Program-made: the position numbers and the translations under genes
The notes under the pieces: generated by a model
The model's input: only the letters and a program-made list of their open reading frames with translations
What the model was told of the DNA's origin: nothing
Databases searched by the model: none
Shown here: positions 55,586 to 64,000 of the stretch, piece after piece
Layout: each line of letters begins with the position of its first letter
How positions within the stretch are numbered: position 1 is the first letter of the stretch
NCBI GenBank assembly: GCA_030653385.1
Contig: JAURZM010000026.1
Coordinates: forward strand, 1-64,000
Length of the DNA: 64,000 nt
DNA from: Rubrivivax sp.
GTDB lineage: Bacteria; Pseudomonadota; Gammaproteobacteria; Burkholderiales; Burkholderiaceae_C
Reading direction: 5' to 3'

Positions 55586-56956
55586 TCAACGTTCCGGGCG
55601 CGGACCCGGCTTCTTCGCGAAGCTCTTGCCCGCCGGCTTGAAGGGCTTGGCACCGAAGGGGCGCGGACCGAAGGTCTTGCCCGCCGGCTTGCCGACACCA
55701 AAACCCGGGCGCGGGGTCAGCGGCTTCGGCTCTGCACGCTTGGGTTCCAGGCCGGTGATGGTGGCCACCGGCATGCGCTGCGTCGTGAAACGCTGGATGC
55801 GCTGGATCATGCCGAAGTCACGCTTCTCGGCCAGCGTCACCGCCAGGCCCGTCCGACCGGCACGGCCGGTGCGGCCGATGCGGTGCACGTAGTCTTCTTC
55901 CTTCATCGGCAGACCGAAGTTGATGACGTGGCTGATGGTCGGCACGTCGATGCCACGGGCGGCCACGTCGGTGGCTACCAGCACCCGCAGGCGCTTGCTG
56001 CGCAGGTTCTGCAGCACGCGGTTGCGGCGGCCTTGCGGCATGCCGCCGTGCAGGGCCTCCACGGCGTGGCCCATCTCGGCCAGGCGGTCGGCCAGCACTT
56101 CGGCGTCGCGCTGCGTGCTGGTGAAGACCAGCGCCTGGTCGACTTCACGGCCGGTCAGGATGTGGTCGAGCAGCGCATTCTTGTGACCAAAGTCGTCAGC
56201 CCAGTGCAGGCGCTGTTCGATGTCGGCGTGGGTGTCGGTGTGGCTGGCCACGTCGATGCGTTGCGGCTCGCGCAGCAACTGCTTGGCCAGGCCGCCGGTG
56301 GCACCGCTGAAGGTGGCGCTGAACATCACGGTCTGGCGCTTTTCGGGCGTGGACTGGGCGATGTGGTGGATGTCGTCGATGAAACCCATGTCCAGCATGC
56401 GGTCGGCTTCGTCGAGCACCAGCATCTCGATGTTTTCCAGCACCGCCTTGCCGGCGCCCAGGTGGTCGATCAGGCGGCCGGGGGTGGCGATCAGGATGTC
56501 CAGCGGGCCACGCAGGGCCTTCAGCTGCGCCGGGTAGGGCACACCACCGACGATGGTGGCCACGCTCAGACCGGGCACGTAGCGGCCGTAGTCCATGGCG
56601 GCCTTGCTGACCTGCATGGCCAGCTCACGCGTGGGGCACAGCACCAGCACACGCGGGCCGCGCGGCTTGGTGTACTGGCGCGGGCCGTCGTTGCGCTGTT
56701 CGCGGTTTTCACGCGGCTGCTGTGCTTGTTGCGGCGCGGCGGCACGTTGCTGTTCACGCGCCTTCATCACCAGCGTCAGCGCCGGCAAGATGAAGCTGGC
56801 GGTCTTGCCGCTGCCGGTGCGGCTGCTGACCATCAGGTCCTTGCCGGCCAGCGCCGCGGGAATGGCTTCCGCTTGCACGGAAGTGGGTTCGGTGTAACCG
56901 GCTGCCGTCAGGGCGCGGGTCAGGGGCTCGATCAAGCCCAGGGTATCAAAGCTCAT
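55586..56956 (-). CDS. rhlE: DEAD-box ATP-dependent RNA helicase RhlE
   Basis: A 456-residue helicase. Motifs in order: the Q motif TEPTSVQAEAIP, motif I SSRTGSGKTASF, PTRELAMQ, motif II DEAD in VLDEADRMLDMG, SAT in MFSATFSG, and VATDVAARGIDVP and HRIGRTGRAG in the second domain. A low-complexity insert (residues about 70-100, rich in Gln, Arg and Pro) separates motif I from PTREL. The basic C-terminal tail (KPAGKTFGPRPFGAKPFK) should bind RNA. ATG at 56956 is set by the conserved MSFDTLGL. Confidence 0.92.
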   Translation of the reverse strand: MSFDTLGLIEPLTRALTAAGYTEPTSVQAEAIPAALAGKDLMVSSRTGSGKTASFILPALTLVMKAREQQRAAAPQQAQQPRENREQRNDGPRQYTKPRGPRVLVLCPTRELAMQVSKAAMDYGRYVPGLSVATIVGGVPYPAQLKALRGPLDILIATPGRLIDHLGAGKAVLENIEMLVLDEADRMLDMGFIDDIHHIAQSTPEKRQTVMFSATFSGATGGLAKQLLREPQRIDVASHTDTHADIEQRLHWADDFGHKNALLDHILTGREVDQALVFTSTQRDAEVLADRLAEMGHAVEALHGGMPQGRRNRVLQNLRSKRLRVLVATDVAARGIDVPTISHVINFGLPMKEEDYVHRIGRTGRAGRTGLAVTLAEKRDFGMIQRIQRFTTQRMPVATITGLEPKRAEPKPLTPRPGFGVGKPAGKTFGPRPFGAKPFKPAGKSFAKKPGPRPER

Positions 56957-57144
56957 CTTCGTTCTCTCAAGCATCTTGGCGCGCAAACAAACGCACCTGC
57001 GCGGCCGGGGATGTGTGGCCACGTGGGGTGAAGTCGCGGGGGTGTCCGGGTCTGGACGTGCGACGGCATCGCCGCCGACCCGAAAAAGATGCGCACGCCT
57101 GACAGGTGTCGGGGTGGCCAAGGCCGAAGGGGATGAACGATATT

Positions 57145-57162
57145 GACTCCCTTTCGGAAGTC
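57145..57162 (-). promoter_or_regulatory. GAAA-loop hairpin in the rhlE 5' leader
   Basis: On the minus strand GACTTCC-GAAA-GGGAGTC forms a seven-base-pair stem, with one G-U pair, capped by a GNRA tetraloop. It lies about 190 bp upstream of the rhlE ATG. A TTAGAAT sequence at about 57172-57178 could be a -10. The leader (56957-57192) is long for the window and contains no other gene. Confidence 0.35.
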
Positions 57163-57192
57163 AGCCTCAGATTCTAACCCGAGTTCGGGTTT

Positions 57193-58089
57193 TCACGCGC
57201 TGGCTTGCGATTGGGTCCTGTCGGTGGCTGGGCCGGGGCGGTGAATACGGTCTTGCAGCACGTCCCACACCGGCCGCAGTTTGCCCGGCAGGTCGGGCAG
57301 CGAACCCAGTTCGACGCGACTTTCGGTGGGCGAATGGAAGTCGCTGCCGCGCGACGCAAAGAGCCCGAATTCCAAGGCCGTGTCGGCGTACTTCAACTGT
57401 TCGGTGTGGCTGTGGCTGCCGGTCATGACCTCGACCCCGCGGCCACCGTGGGCGATGAATTCGGTGAAGAGCGCGTACTCCTCGGTCGGCGTGAAGCGGT
57501 AGCGTGCCGGGTGGGCGATGACCGCCATGCCACCGGCGCCCCGGATCCAGCGCACCGCGTCGCCCAGCCCCGCCCAGCGGTGCACCACGTAGCCCGGATG
57601 TCCCTGGGTCAGGTAACGGCGGAAGACGCTGTGGGTGTCGCTGCACACGCCGCTGTCGACCAGAAAGCGTGCGAAGTGGGTGCGCGAGATCAGGTCGGGG
57701 TTGCTGACATACCGCAGTGCACCTTCGAAGGCTCCGGTGATGCCGACAGTCGCCAGGCCATCGGCCATTTCCCGGGCCCGTTGGCGTCGGCCGGCGCGTG
57801 TGACGGCCAGGCCGGCTTGCAGCGCGGCGTTGTCCGGGTCGACCCCCAGACCGAGGATGTGCACGGTTTCGCCGGCGAAGGTGACCGAGATCTCGGTGCC
57901 GCACAGATAGCCCATGCCCAGCGCCAGCGCGGCATCACGCGCACGGCGCTGGCCACTCAACTCGTCGTGGTCGGTCAGGGCCCAGATCTCCACACCATTG
58001 GCGCGGGCCCGTTCAGCCAGGGTCTCGGGCGCAAGGGTGCCGTCGGAGACATTGCTGTGGCTGTGCAGGTCGGCATTCAGCAAGTGCAT
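57193..58089 (-). CDS. PHP domain phosphoesterase (RNase AM/YciV-like)
   Basis: A 298-residue metal-dependent phosphoesterase. The PHP motifs are visible: ADLHSHSNVSDGTL, LTDHDELSGQ, CGTEIS, AVIAHPARY and SRGSDFHSPTES. These match the family of the E. coli RNase AM (YciV), which trims 5' nucleotides, as well as 3',5'-nucleotide bisphosphatases. It is upstream of rhlE on the same strand. Confidence 0.88.
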   Translation of the reverse strand: MHLLNADLHSHSNVSDGTLAPETLAERARANGVEIWALTDHDELSGQRRARDAALALGMGYLCGTEISVTFAGETVHILGLGVDPDNAALQAGLAVTRAGRRQRAREMADGLATVGITGAFEGALRYVSNPDLISRTHFARFLVDSGVCSDTHSVFRRYLTQGHPGYVVHRWAGLGDAVRWIRGAGGMAVIAHPARYRFTPTEEYALFTEFIAHGGRGVEVMTGSHSHTEQLKYADTALEFGLFASRGSDFHSPTESRVELGSLPDLPGKLRPVWDVLQDRIHRPGPATDRTQSQASA

Positions 58090-58239
58090 GGCGACATTGT
58101 CGGGTGCCCGGGCGTTCCCCAGGTCTGAAGGGTCTCACCCCCCGACTTGCGGGGCACAGGGCGCGGCGCCGGCAAACGATGACGGAACGCTTGCCTGCGA
58201 TGGTCCGCAGACCGTTCAACCACGCATGAGGGACACACC

Positions 58240-59058
58240 TTGAAGCTCCGCACCATCACCCGGGCCAGTCTGCTGGCCATGACCGTTACCGCAGCGGCGA
58301 GCGCCGGCGCTGCCGAGGTGCCCATCAATTTGAGCAGTTGGGAAAAGCGCGGGGTGGCCGCCAACGGCAACTGGACGGTGGCCGCCGACGGCAATTCGGT
58401 GTTCCAGTCGATCAACGGCAACCCGACCTTCTTCGTCAGCCCCACCGACCAGATCAACACCACGCTGCGCGGCAAGATCAAGGTCGAGACCACCAGCGAC
58501 GACGACTACATCGGCTTTGTCTTCGGTTTCAACGGGCCGGCCAGCACGGGCACCGACATGGACTTCCTGCTGTTCGACTGGAAGCAGTCCAACCAGGGTG
58601 CCGCCACGGAAGGCTTCGCCCTGGCGCGTGTGAATGGCAACATCCCCAACAGCGCCGCCGATCCGGTGTTCTGGAACCGCGTCGACAACCCCACCTACGG
58701 CTACGACAACCTGGCCACGCTGTATGGCAGCGACAAGGGCTGGGAAGACAACGTGGAGTACGACTTCACGATGCTCTACCAGGACAACCGCATCAAGATC
58801 GACATCGCGGGCGGTGCCTTTGGCGCCGGCGCCACCATCTTCGACATCGCGGGCACCTTCCAGAGCGGGCGCTTCGGCTTCTACAACTATTCGCAGCAGG
58901 GTGTGCGCTACAGCGGCCTGACCGAAGAAGACACGCCGGCCACGCCGCCCGGCCCGTCGCCGGTGCCTGAACCCGCCACGCTGGCGCTGTCGATGCTGGC
59001 CCTGGGCCTGATGGCACGCCTGCGCCAGCAACCGGCCCGGGCTTCGGTCAAGGCCTGA
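58240..59058 (+). CDS. PEP-CTERM protein with a thrombospondin C-terminal-like domain
   Basis: A 272-residue exported protein starting at a TTG (58240). A signal peptide (about residues 1-25) is followed by a domain that matches the thrombospondin C-terminal L-lectin-like fold: TTSDDDYIGFVFGFN, FDWKQSNQG, GSDKGWEDN and the closing GRFGFYNYSQQGVRYSG. A PEP-CTERM tag follows: VPEP near residue 242, a hydrophobic helix (LALSMLALGLMARL) and a basic tail. It is probably processed by an exosortase elsewhere in the genome and associated with surface or matrix. It overlaps the SARP gene by 11 bp at the 3' end. A 5-codon frame (ATG at 58226) overlaps the TTG start. Confidence 0.83.
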   Translation: MKLRTITRASLLAMTVTAAASAGAAEVPINLSSWEKRGVAANGNWTVAADGNSVFQSINGNPTFFVSPTDQINTTLRGKIKVETTSDDDYIGFVFGFNGPASTGTDMDFLLFDWKQSNQGAATEGFALARVNGNIPNSAADPVFWNRVDNPTYGYDNLATLYGSDKGWEDNVEYDFTMLYQDNRIKIDIAGGAFGAGATIFDIAGTFQSGRFGFYNYSQQGVRYSGLTEEDTPATPPGPSPVPEPATLALSMLALGLMARLRQQPARASVKA

Positions 59059-61894
59059 AGCGGGCCTGCAGCACGGCCTGCACGGCCTCGCCCAGCGGCC
59101 GTGCGGCGCCCGTGACCCAGGCAGCCTGAGCTGCCTGCGGGCCCAGCAGCACGTGCACGAAGCGGCGCATGCGCTTCAGGTCGCGGCGGTCACTGGCGTC
59201 GAATGCACCCACGCGCTGCTGCCACTGGGCTTGTGCCGCGGCCATGGTCTGCGCGGCCAGTTCGCCCTGGCGCAGGCGGGCCAGCACCGGGGCCACGTTC
59301 CAAAGCGCATAGAGCGTGGCCTGCACCTCCATGCCGTCCCAGGCCACGACCAGGGCTTCGCGCAGGCTGGCCCAGGCTTCGGGCCAGCGGCGCAGCGTCA
59401 GCAGCGCGGAGCCATGTGCCTCCAGCGCGCCCGAGGCCAAGTCCCAGTCCTGCAGTTCGCGCCCTTCGCTGGCCAGGGCTGAAAGCTCGACCAGCACGTC
59501 TGCTGGGCGGCCCGACCGCACGGTGCTCATGGCCATGTTGTAGCGGCCGGCGTTGACCAGGTGGCGGTTGCCCGACTGCTGCCACAAGGCCAGCGACTGC
59601 TGCGTGAAAACACGGCCGGCTTGCGGGTCACCGTCCACCACCATCAGCAAGTGGCCCTTCAGGCTGAGCAGAGCTGCTTCGCTGTTGGGCCGCTGGTGAA
59701 TTCGTGCCAAGGGCAGCGCGGTTTCGAGCAGCTCGCGTGCCTGGGCCGCGTTGCGATCCACCCGCCAGAAAAGACGCGCCATGCGTGACAGCAGCGACAC
59801 CCGCAGCAGCGGGTCGGGGCAAGGCAGCGCCAGTGCCTGCTGCATGTGACGGCGCACGTCGGCCAGGCGCCCCGCGTCATGGCAGAAAGTGGCGGCCAGG
59901 GCATGGCCGCAGGCCTTGCGTGAGCTGTCGACGCCAGGGGCGGCCAGCAGCTGATGCAAGGTGTCCAGCACCTCGGCCGGCACGGCGATTTCGCCCCAGG
60001 ACGACTGCAGCATCAGCACCAGCAACACGGCGTCGTCGGCCCGGCCGTCGGCCGGCGCGCGGGCCAGGGCCTGCGCGATGTTGGGCAGTTCGTCGCGCAC
60101 GCTGCTCAGCGGCGGCGTGGCGGGCATCGCGCCGGTCCAGTCCAGCAACCACTGCAGGAAGTTGTGCCGGTGCGGCAGCAATGCCGCGTCGTCGTGCATC
60201 GTCAAGCCGTACTCGCGCACCGGTTCCTGCGGCGCGTAACGCCACTGGCCGTCCTGGCCGCGGCCCACGCGCAGCACCGATTGCGAGAGCAGGTCGTCCA
60301 GCGCCGCCTGCGCCTGGGCCAGCGACCAGGGTGTTGCCGTGTCGGATGCCAGTGCCGCAGCGCAGGGCAGTGTCGCGCCCGCGGGCAGCAGGCAAAGGGC
60401 CAGCAGCAGGCGCTGTTGATCGGGCGCCAGCAGCTGCCAGGTCCAGGCCACCACGTCCAGCATCGAGGCGTGGCGAGGGTCGTTGCCGGCTCGGGTGCCG
60501 CGGCGGGCCAGGAAGGCCAGGCTGCCGGCACCGGCTCGGTGGTCGGCACGTGCGGCTTGCAGCACCGCCAGCAGTTCGGCCGGGCCGAGCGTGCGGCTGT
60601 GCGACGCGGCCAGCTCGATGGCCAGCGGCAGGCCGTCCAGCCAGTGCACCAGCGCGGACAGGGCGCGGTGGTTGCTGGCGCTGACGTGGAAATCGGCTCG
60701 CTGCGCGCGTGCGCGGTCCACGAACAGCAGCACCGCCGGGTTCAGGGCCACGTCGGGCAGGGGCGCGCCCGGGCCCGGCAGCTCCAAGGTGTCCAGCAAA
60801 AAATGTTGCTCTCCGTCCAGGCCCAGCGGGCGGCGTGAGGTGACCAGCCAGTGGGCGTCCGGCAGCCGTTCGGCCAACTGCGCCAGGGTGGCAGCTGCTG
60901 TGTCGTCTAGCTGTTCGGCGTTGTCCAGCAGCATCAACAGCGCGCGCCGGTCCAGCACGCCCAGCACCTGGCCCAGGGCGTCGCTGCCGCCGTCGATGCG
61001 CAGCGCGGCGCACAGGCGGTCCAGCAGCCCGGTGGCCGTGCTGACACCCACCAGCGACACAAAAACCGGCCTTTCGAAGCGGGGCCTGGGGCCGCCGGGC
61101 AGGGCTTCGCACATCACGCGCGCCACTTCGATGGCCAGGCGCGTCTTGCCACACCCACCCGCGCCCAGCACGGACACCAGGCGCTGCTCGGCCACCAGGC
61201 TCTGCAGGCGCGCGCCCTGCACGTCGGCGCCGATCAGGCGCGTCAGGTACTGCGGAAGGCGGCTGCTGGGGTGCACCGGCGGCGCGGGAGGCAAGGGCAG
61301 TGGCGTGGGGGTCGCTTGCGGCAAAAGCTCTTCGGCAGGGGCCAAGGTGGCCGCGGCTTCGCCTTGCAGGCGTTCGTGCAGGGCCTGCAGCCGGCTGCGC
61401 TCGTCCAGCACCCATTCGTCGTAGAAACCGGGCAGCAGCTCACCGCCGTACAGGGCCAGCGCCACGTTGGCCTGGCGCGTGCGCGCGGCCTGTTCGAAGG
61501 CCACCACGTCGCACCACAACACACCACCCACGGCACGCAGAACCCGCCGGTCGGCCACCAGCACGGTGGGGCCACCGGGCGGCTCGAGCACGGCCTTCAA
61601 CATCGACAGTGTTTGACGCAAGCGGTTGCGGCCCGTGGCGGCGTCGGCTTCGGGCCACAGCAGGGTGGCCAGTTCTTCGCGTGAGTGGTCGCGCTCAGGC
61701 GCCATGGCCACGCGGGCCAGCAGCGCCATCGCCGCGCGGCTGCGCAGGCGCGTCAGCTGCTGCGTGCCGTCGTTGATCTGGAAGGCACCCAAGAGGCGCA
61801 CGTGCCAGACCGCCGCATCGGCCGCCTGGGCCGCTGGGGCATCCGGGCCGGCGTGGACCTGCGCTTCAGAGGGGCGGAGTCTGGAGACCGTCAT
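59048..61894 (-). CDS. Large SARP/AfsR-type regulator with NB-ARC-like ATPase and TPR-like region
   Basis: A 948-residue regulator (961 if a GTG at 61933 is used). An N-terminal winged-helix region (LLGAFQINDG, SRAAMALLARVAM) leads to a BTAD-like domain with the hallmark GELLPGFYDEWVLDERSRL. Next is a P-loop ATPase with GAGGCGKTRLAIEV, LLLLDNAEQL and a GLPLAIELAASHSR segment, then a long alpha-helical repeat region (about residues 580-950). Such regulators are common in actinomycetes and less so in betaproteobacteria. No polyketide or peptide cluster is visible here. Target genes are unknown. Confidence 0.85.
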   Translation of the reverse strand: MTVSRLRPSEAQVHAGPDAPAAQAADAAVWHVRLLGAFQINDGTQQLTRLRSRAAMALLARVAMAPERDHSREELATLLWPEADAATGRNRLRQTLSMLKAVLEPPGGPTVLVADRRVLRAVGGVLWCDVVAFEQAARTRQANVALALYGGELLPGFYDEWVLDERSRLQALHERLQGEAAATLAPAEELLPQATPTPLPLPPAPPVHPSSRLPQYLTRLIGADVQGARLQSLVAEQRLVSVLGAGGCGKTRLAIEVARVMCEALPGGPRPRFERPVFVSLVGVSTATGLLDRLCAALRIDGGSDALGQVLGVLDRRALLMLLDNAEQLDDTAAATLAQLAERLPDAHWLVTSRRPLGLDGEQHFLLDTLELPGPGAPLPDVALNPAVLLFVDRARAQRADFHVSASNHRALSALVHWLDGLPLAIELAASHSRTLGPAELLAVLQAARADHRAGAGSLAFLARRGTRAGNDPRHASMLDVVAWTWQLLAPDQQRLLLALCLLPAGATLPCAAALASDTATPWSLAQAQAALDDLLSQSVLRVGRGQDGQWRYAPQEPVREYGLTMHDDAALLPHRHNFLQWLLDWTGAMPATPPLSSVRDELPNIAQALARAPADGRADDAVLLVLMLQSSWGEIAVPAEVLDTLHQLLAAPGVDSSRKACGHALAATFCHDAGRLADVRRHMQQALALPCPDPLLRVSLLSRMARLFWRVDRNAAQARELLETALPLARIHQRPNSEAALLSLKGHLLMVVDGDPQAGRVFTQQSLALWQQSGNRHLVNAGRYNMAMSTVRSGRPADVLVELSALASEGRELQDWDLASGALEAHGSALLTLRRWPEAWASLREALVVAWDGMEVQATLYALWNVAPVLARLRQGELAAQTMAAAQAQWQQRVGAFDASDRRDLKRMRRFVHVLLGPQAAQAAWVTGAARPLGEAVQAVLQARFRP

Positions 61895-62001
61895 CGTCAG
61901 GCCCGATGGTGCACGAGTCAGGTGACACGTCACCCCGCAATTCCGGGGGGCCAGGTGGGACTTTGTCGCGCCCGCCGCAGCCTCGGGGCCCGCCTGCGCC
62001 G

Positions 62002-62685
62002 TCAGCGGTCCAGCCGCAAGATGTTGCCGCAGCGCGCAGCCAGCGTTTCGTCGTGGGTGACCACGACAAACGCGGTGCCGTGTTCGCGCGCCAGTTCCAG
62101 CATCAGTTCAAACACCGCGCCGGCGGTGTTGCGGTCCAGGTTGCCGGTGGGTTCGTCGGCCAGCACGCAGGCCGGCCGTGTGACCAGCGCGCGGGCGATG
62201 GCCACCCGTTGCCGTTCGCCACCCGACAGTTGCGCGGGGTGGTGCGCCAGGCGCGACGCCAGGCCCACCTTGCCCAGGATCTGGCTGGCCTGTTCACGCG
62301 CTTCGTGCACCGGCAGGCGGCGGATGCGCAGCGGCATGGCCACGTTGTCCAGCGCGCTGAACTCGGGCAGCAGGTGGTGAAACTGGTAGACGAAGCCCAG
62401 GTGCTGGTTGCGCCAGCGGCCCTGTTCGGCTGCGTCCATGCTGGCCAGGTTGCGGCCCATCAGGTCGACCCGGCCCGAGCTGGGGGACTCCAGCCCGCCC
62501 AGCAGGTGCAAGAGCGTGCTCTTGCCCGAGCCCGATGCGCCCACGATGGCCAGCGTCTGGCCGCGCTGCACGGCAAGGCTCACGCCACGCAGCACGCTGA
62601 CGTTCAGCGCATGTTCGCCACGACCTTCGACGAAGCGCTTGTGCAGTTCGGTGGCGCGCAGCACCGTGCTGTCGGCTTCACTCAT
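62002..62685 (-). CDS. lolD: Lipoprotein-releasing system ATP-binding protein LolD
   Basis: A 227-residue ABC ATPase that drives release of lipoproteins from the inner membrane to LolA. Walker [11 protein letters not shown]-loop [11 protein letters not shown] (the LolD hallmark), signature [15 protein letters not shown] and Walker [11 protein letters not shown] are present. The ATG at 62685 overlaps the 3' end of the LolC/E gene by 8 bp. Confidence 0.95.
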   Translation of the reverse strand: MSEADSTVLRATELHKRFVEGRGEHALNVSVLRGVSLAVQRGQTLAIVGASGSGKSTLLHLLGGLESPSSGRVDLMGRNLASMDAAEQGRWRNQHLGFVYQFHHLLPEFSALDNVAMPLRIRRLPVHEAREQASQILGKVGLASRLAHHPAQLSGGERQRVAIARALVTRPACVLADEPTGNLDRNTAGAVFELMLELAREHGTAFVVVTHDETLAARCGNILRLDR

Positions 62686-63931
62686 AACGCAGGGCCTCGG
62701 CCGGGTTGACGCGGCTGGCGCGCCAGCTGGGGTAGATGGTGGCCACGAAAGCCAGCACCAGCGAGATCACGACCACCGGCACGATGTCGCTGGCCAGCGG
62801 TTGGCTGGGCATGCGGCTGATGACGTAGATGCTGCCCGGCAGAAAGGCCACACCCAGCGCACGTTCGATGGCCGGCACGATGACGTCGACGTTGAAGGCG
62901 ATCGAGAGGCCCAGCAAGCAACCGGCCATCGTGCCCATCACCCCCGCCGCCGCGCCCTGCACCATGAAGATGCCCATGATCGAGCGCGGGCTGGCGCCGA
63001 GCGTGCGCAGGATGGCGATGTCGGCGCGTTTGTCGGTCACCGTCATCACCAGCGTGCTGACCAGGTTGAAGGCGGCCACCGCGACGATCAGCGTGAGGAT
63101 GATGAACATCAGCCGCTTTTCGATCTGCACCGCGTCGAACCAGTTGGCGTTGGTGCGGGTCCAGTCGCGCACGAAGACATCGGGGCCCAGGCTCATCTGC
63201 AGCTCTTGCCCGGCGGCGCGTGCGCTGTGCACATCGGCCAGCCGAAGCTGCACGCCGGTGGGGCCCTCGACGCGGAACAGGCGCGCCGCGTCGTCGACAT
63301 GGATCAGCGCCAGGCCGCTGTCGTATTCGTAGTGGCCGGCCTCGAACACACCCACCAATGTGAACTGCTTCAGCCGCGGCACCACGCCTGCCGGTGTGAC
63401 CTGACCACCCGGCGCCACGATGGTGACCTTGTCGCCCACCCTTGCGCCCACCAGGCGGGCCAGCTCGATGCCCAGCACGATGTTCCATTCGCCCGGCTTC
63501 AACTGCGCCAGCAGCGGGCCCTGGGTGCGTGCCAGGTCGGTGACCTTAACTTCTTCGGCAGGGTCGATGCCGCGCACGATGGCACCCCGCAGTTCGTCGC
63601 CACGGCCCACCAGGGCCTGTGCGACGACAAACGGCGCAGCGCCAACCACACGTTTGTCCTTCTGCGCCGCTGCTGCGGTGGCGCGCCAGTCGGGCAGCGC
63701 GCCGCCGGAGGCATCGCGAACCTCGACATGGGCGATGACGCTGAGCATGCGGTCGCGCACTTCCTTCTGGAAGCCGTTCATCACGCTGAGCACGATGATC
63801 AGCGCCGCCACACCCAGCGCGATGCCCAGCATCGACACACCGCTGATGAAAGAGATGAAGCCGTTGCGCCGGCCGCTGCGTCCGGCGCGGGTGTAGCGCC
63901 AGCCGACTTGCCATTCAAAGGGAAGGTTCAT
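62678..63931 (-). CDS. lolC: Lipoprotein-releasing system transmembrane protein LolC/LolE
   Basis: A 417-residue inner-membrane subunit with four transmembrane segments: one at the N-terminus ([19 protein letters not shown]), then a large periplasmic domain (residues about 55-270), then three near the C-terminus ([58 protein letters not shown]). It matches both LolC and LolE; a single LolC/E-like gene next to lolD is common in betaproteobacteria. ATG at 63931 precedes [13 protein letters not shown]. The conserved TSS end is not in the window. Confidence 0.92.
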   Translation of the reverse strand: MNLPFEWQVGWRYTRAGRSGRRNGFISFISGVSMLGIALGVAALIIVLSVMNGFQKEVRDRMLSVIAHVEVRDASGGALPDWRATAAAAQKDKRVVGAAPFVVAQALVGRGDELRGAIVRGIDPAEEVKVTDLARTQGPLLAQLKPGEWNIVLGIELARLVGARVGDKVTIVAPGGQVTPAGVVPRLKQFTLVGVFEAGHYEYDSGLALIHVDDAARLFRVEGPTGVQLRLADVHSARAAGQELQMSLGPDVFVRDWTRTNANWFDAVQIEKRLMFIILTLIVAVAAFNLVSTLVMTVTDKRADIAILRTLGASPRSIMGIFMVQGAAAGVMGTMAGCLLGLSIAFNVDVIVPAIERALGVAFLPGSIYVISRMPSQPLASDIVPVVVISLVLAFVATIYPSWRASRVNPAEALRYE

Positions 63932-64000
63932 GGATGCGCACGGGTCATGGGGCGGCGATGCTACCGGACCAGGCAAGCGGCGTCGGTGCGGCGCGGCAAG

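Noticed and set aside
59048..61894. A secondary-metabolite cluster around the SARP-type regulator
   Set aside because: Neighbours are a PEP-CTERM protein and lolCD-type genes, with no synthase, transport or tailoring genes.

Overview
The window is 64 kb of gene-dense, high-GC DNA that looks like an ordinary chromosomal segment of a betaproteobacterium, most likely order Burkholderiales. The signs are the high GC3, an aat-bpt pair, a cAMP-gated-type MscS channel, a TIGR04438-like Trp-rich protein, PEP-CTERM proteins and GC-rich intergenic repeats. There is one tRNA gene (Val-CAC). I found no rRNA, CRISPR array, insertion sequence, prophage or defence island.

Layout. 1-4364 (+): a catabolic unit of the tail of one peptide-type ABC transporter ATPase, a second ATPase (DppD/OppD type), an amidase, a GntR/FCD regulator and an M20 N-carbamoyl-amino-acid hydrolase, most of them overlapping or closely spaced. 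4435-9705 (-): prfB with its +1 programmed frameshift, pepN, fbp and a YffB/ArsC-like protein. 9805-12502: alpha/beta hydrolase, GNAT acetyltransferase, degenerate HD-GYP protein. 12599-20842 (+): acyl-CoA synthetase, aldo/keto reductase, MurA-type enzyme, TrhA-like membrane protein, YbaK-like deacylase, PlsY with a His-rich tail, RidA, thioredoxin-like protein and a PEP-CTERM PQQ-type sugar dehydrogenase. 20839-28151: YciO-like protein, class I fumarase, UPF0114 membrane protein (all -), acs, a Trp-rich small protein (+), ilvD (-). 28239-31552 (+): lgt-dnaQ, tRNA-Val, MscS channel fused to a cyclic-nucleotide domain. 31651-36120 (+): DUF3422 protein preceded by an overlapping short ORF, a CaiB-type racemase and a NUDIX/metallo-beta-lactamase fusion. 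36109-40423 (-): bpt, aat, prolyl oligopeptidase, YaeQ. 40670-43482 (+): coiled-coil exported protein and an M3 oligopeptidase. 43499-48787 (-): a hybrid histidine kinase and a LytS/LytR-type two-component pair. 49023-53404: small membrane proteins, a flavodoxin-pirin unit divergent from a LysR regulator, and gluQ. 53474-57162: Ser/Thr-rich exported protein, Crp-like regulator, FKBP, RhlE helicase. 57193-63931: PHP phosphoesterase, a PEP-CTERM protein with a thrombospondin-C-terminal-like domain, a large SARP/AfsR-type regulator, lolD and lolC/E.

Gene relations. Start/stop overlaps are frequent (ATGA, GTGA, TTGA, TGATG) and suggest translational coupling: ABC ATPases, GntR-carbamoylase, lgt-dnaQ, racemase-NUDIX/MBL, LysR-gluQ, exported coiled-coil protein-M3 peptidase, lolC/E-lolD. 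Several convergent neighbours share a few coding bases (20839-20842, 36109-36120, 59048-59058, 49238-49292).

Most genes are housekeeping or common accessory genes. I did not find a clearly new multi-gene system. The best leads are: a GC-rich dispersed repeat that has entered the pirin gene in frame; a 22-codon ORF with a strong ribosome-binding site overlapping the weak GTG start of the DUF3422 gene; a thrombospondin-like PEP-CTERM protein next to a giant SARP-type regulator; a prolyl oligopeptidase with an apparently untranslatable signal peptide upstream; and a degenerate HD-GYP protein.
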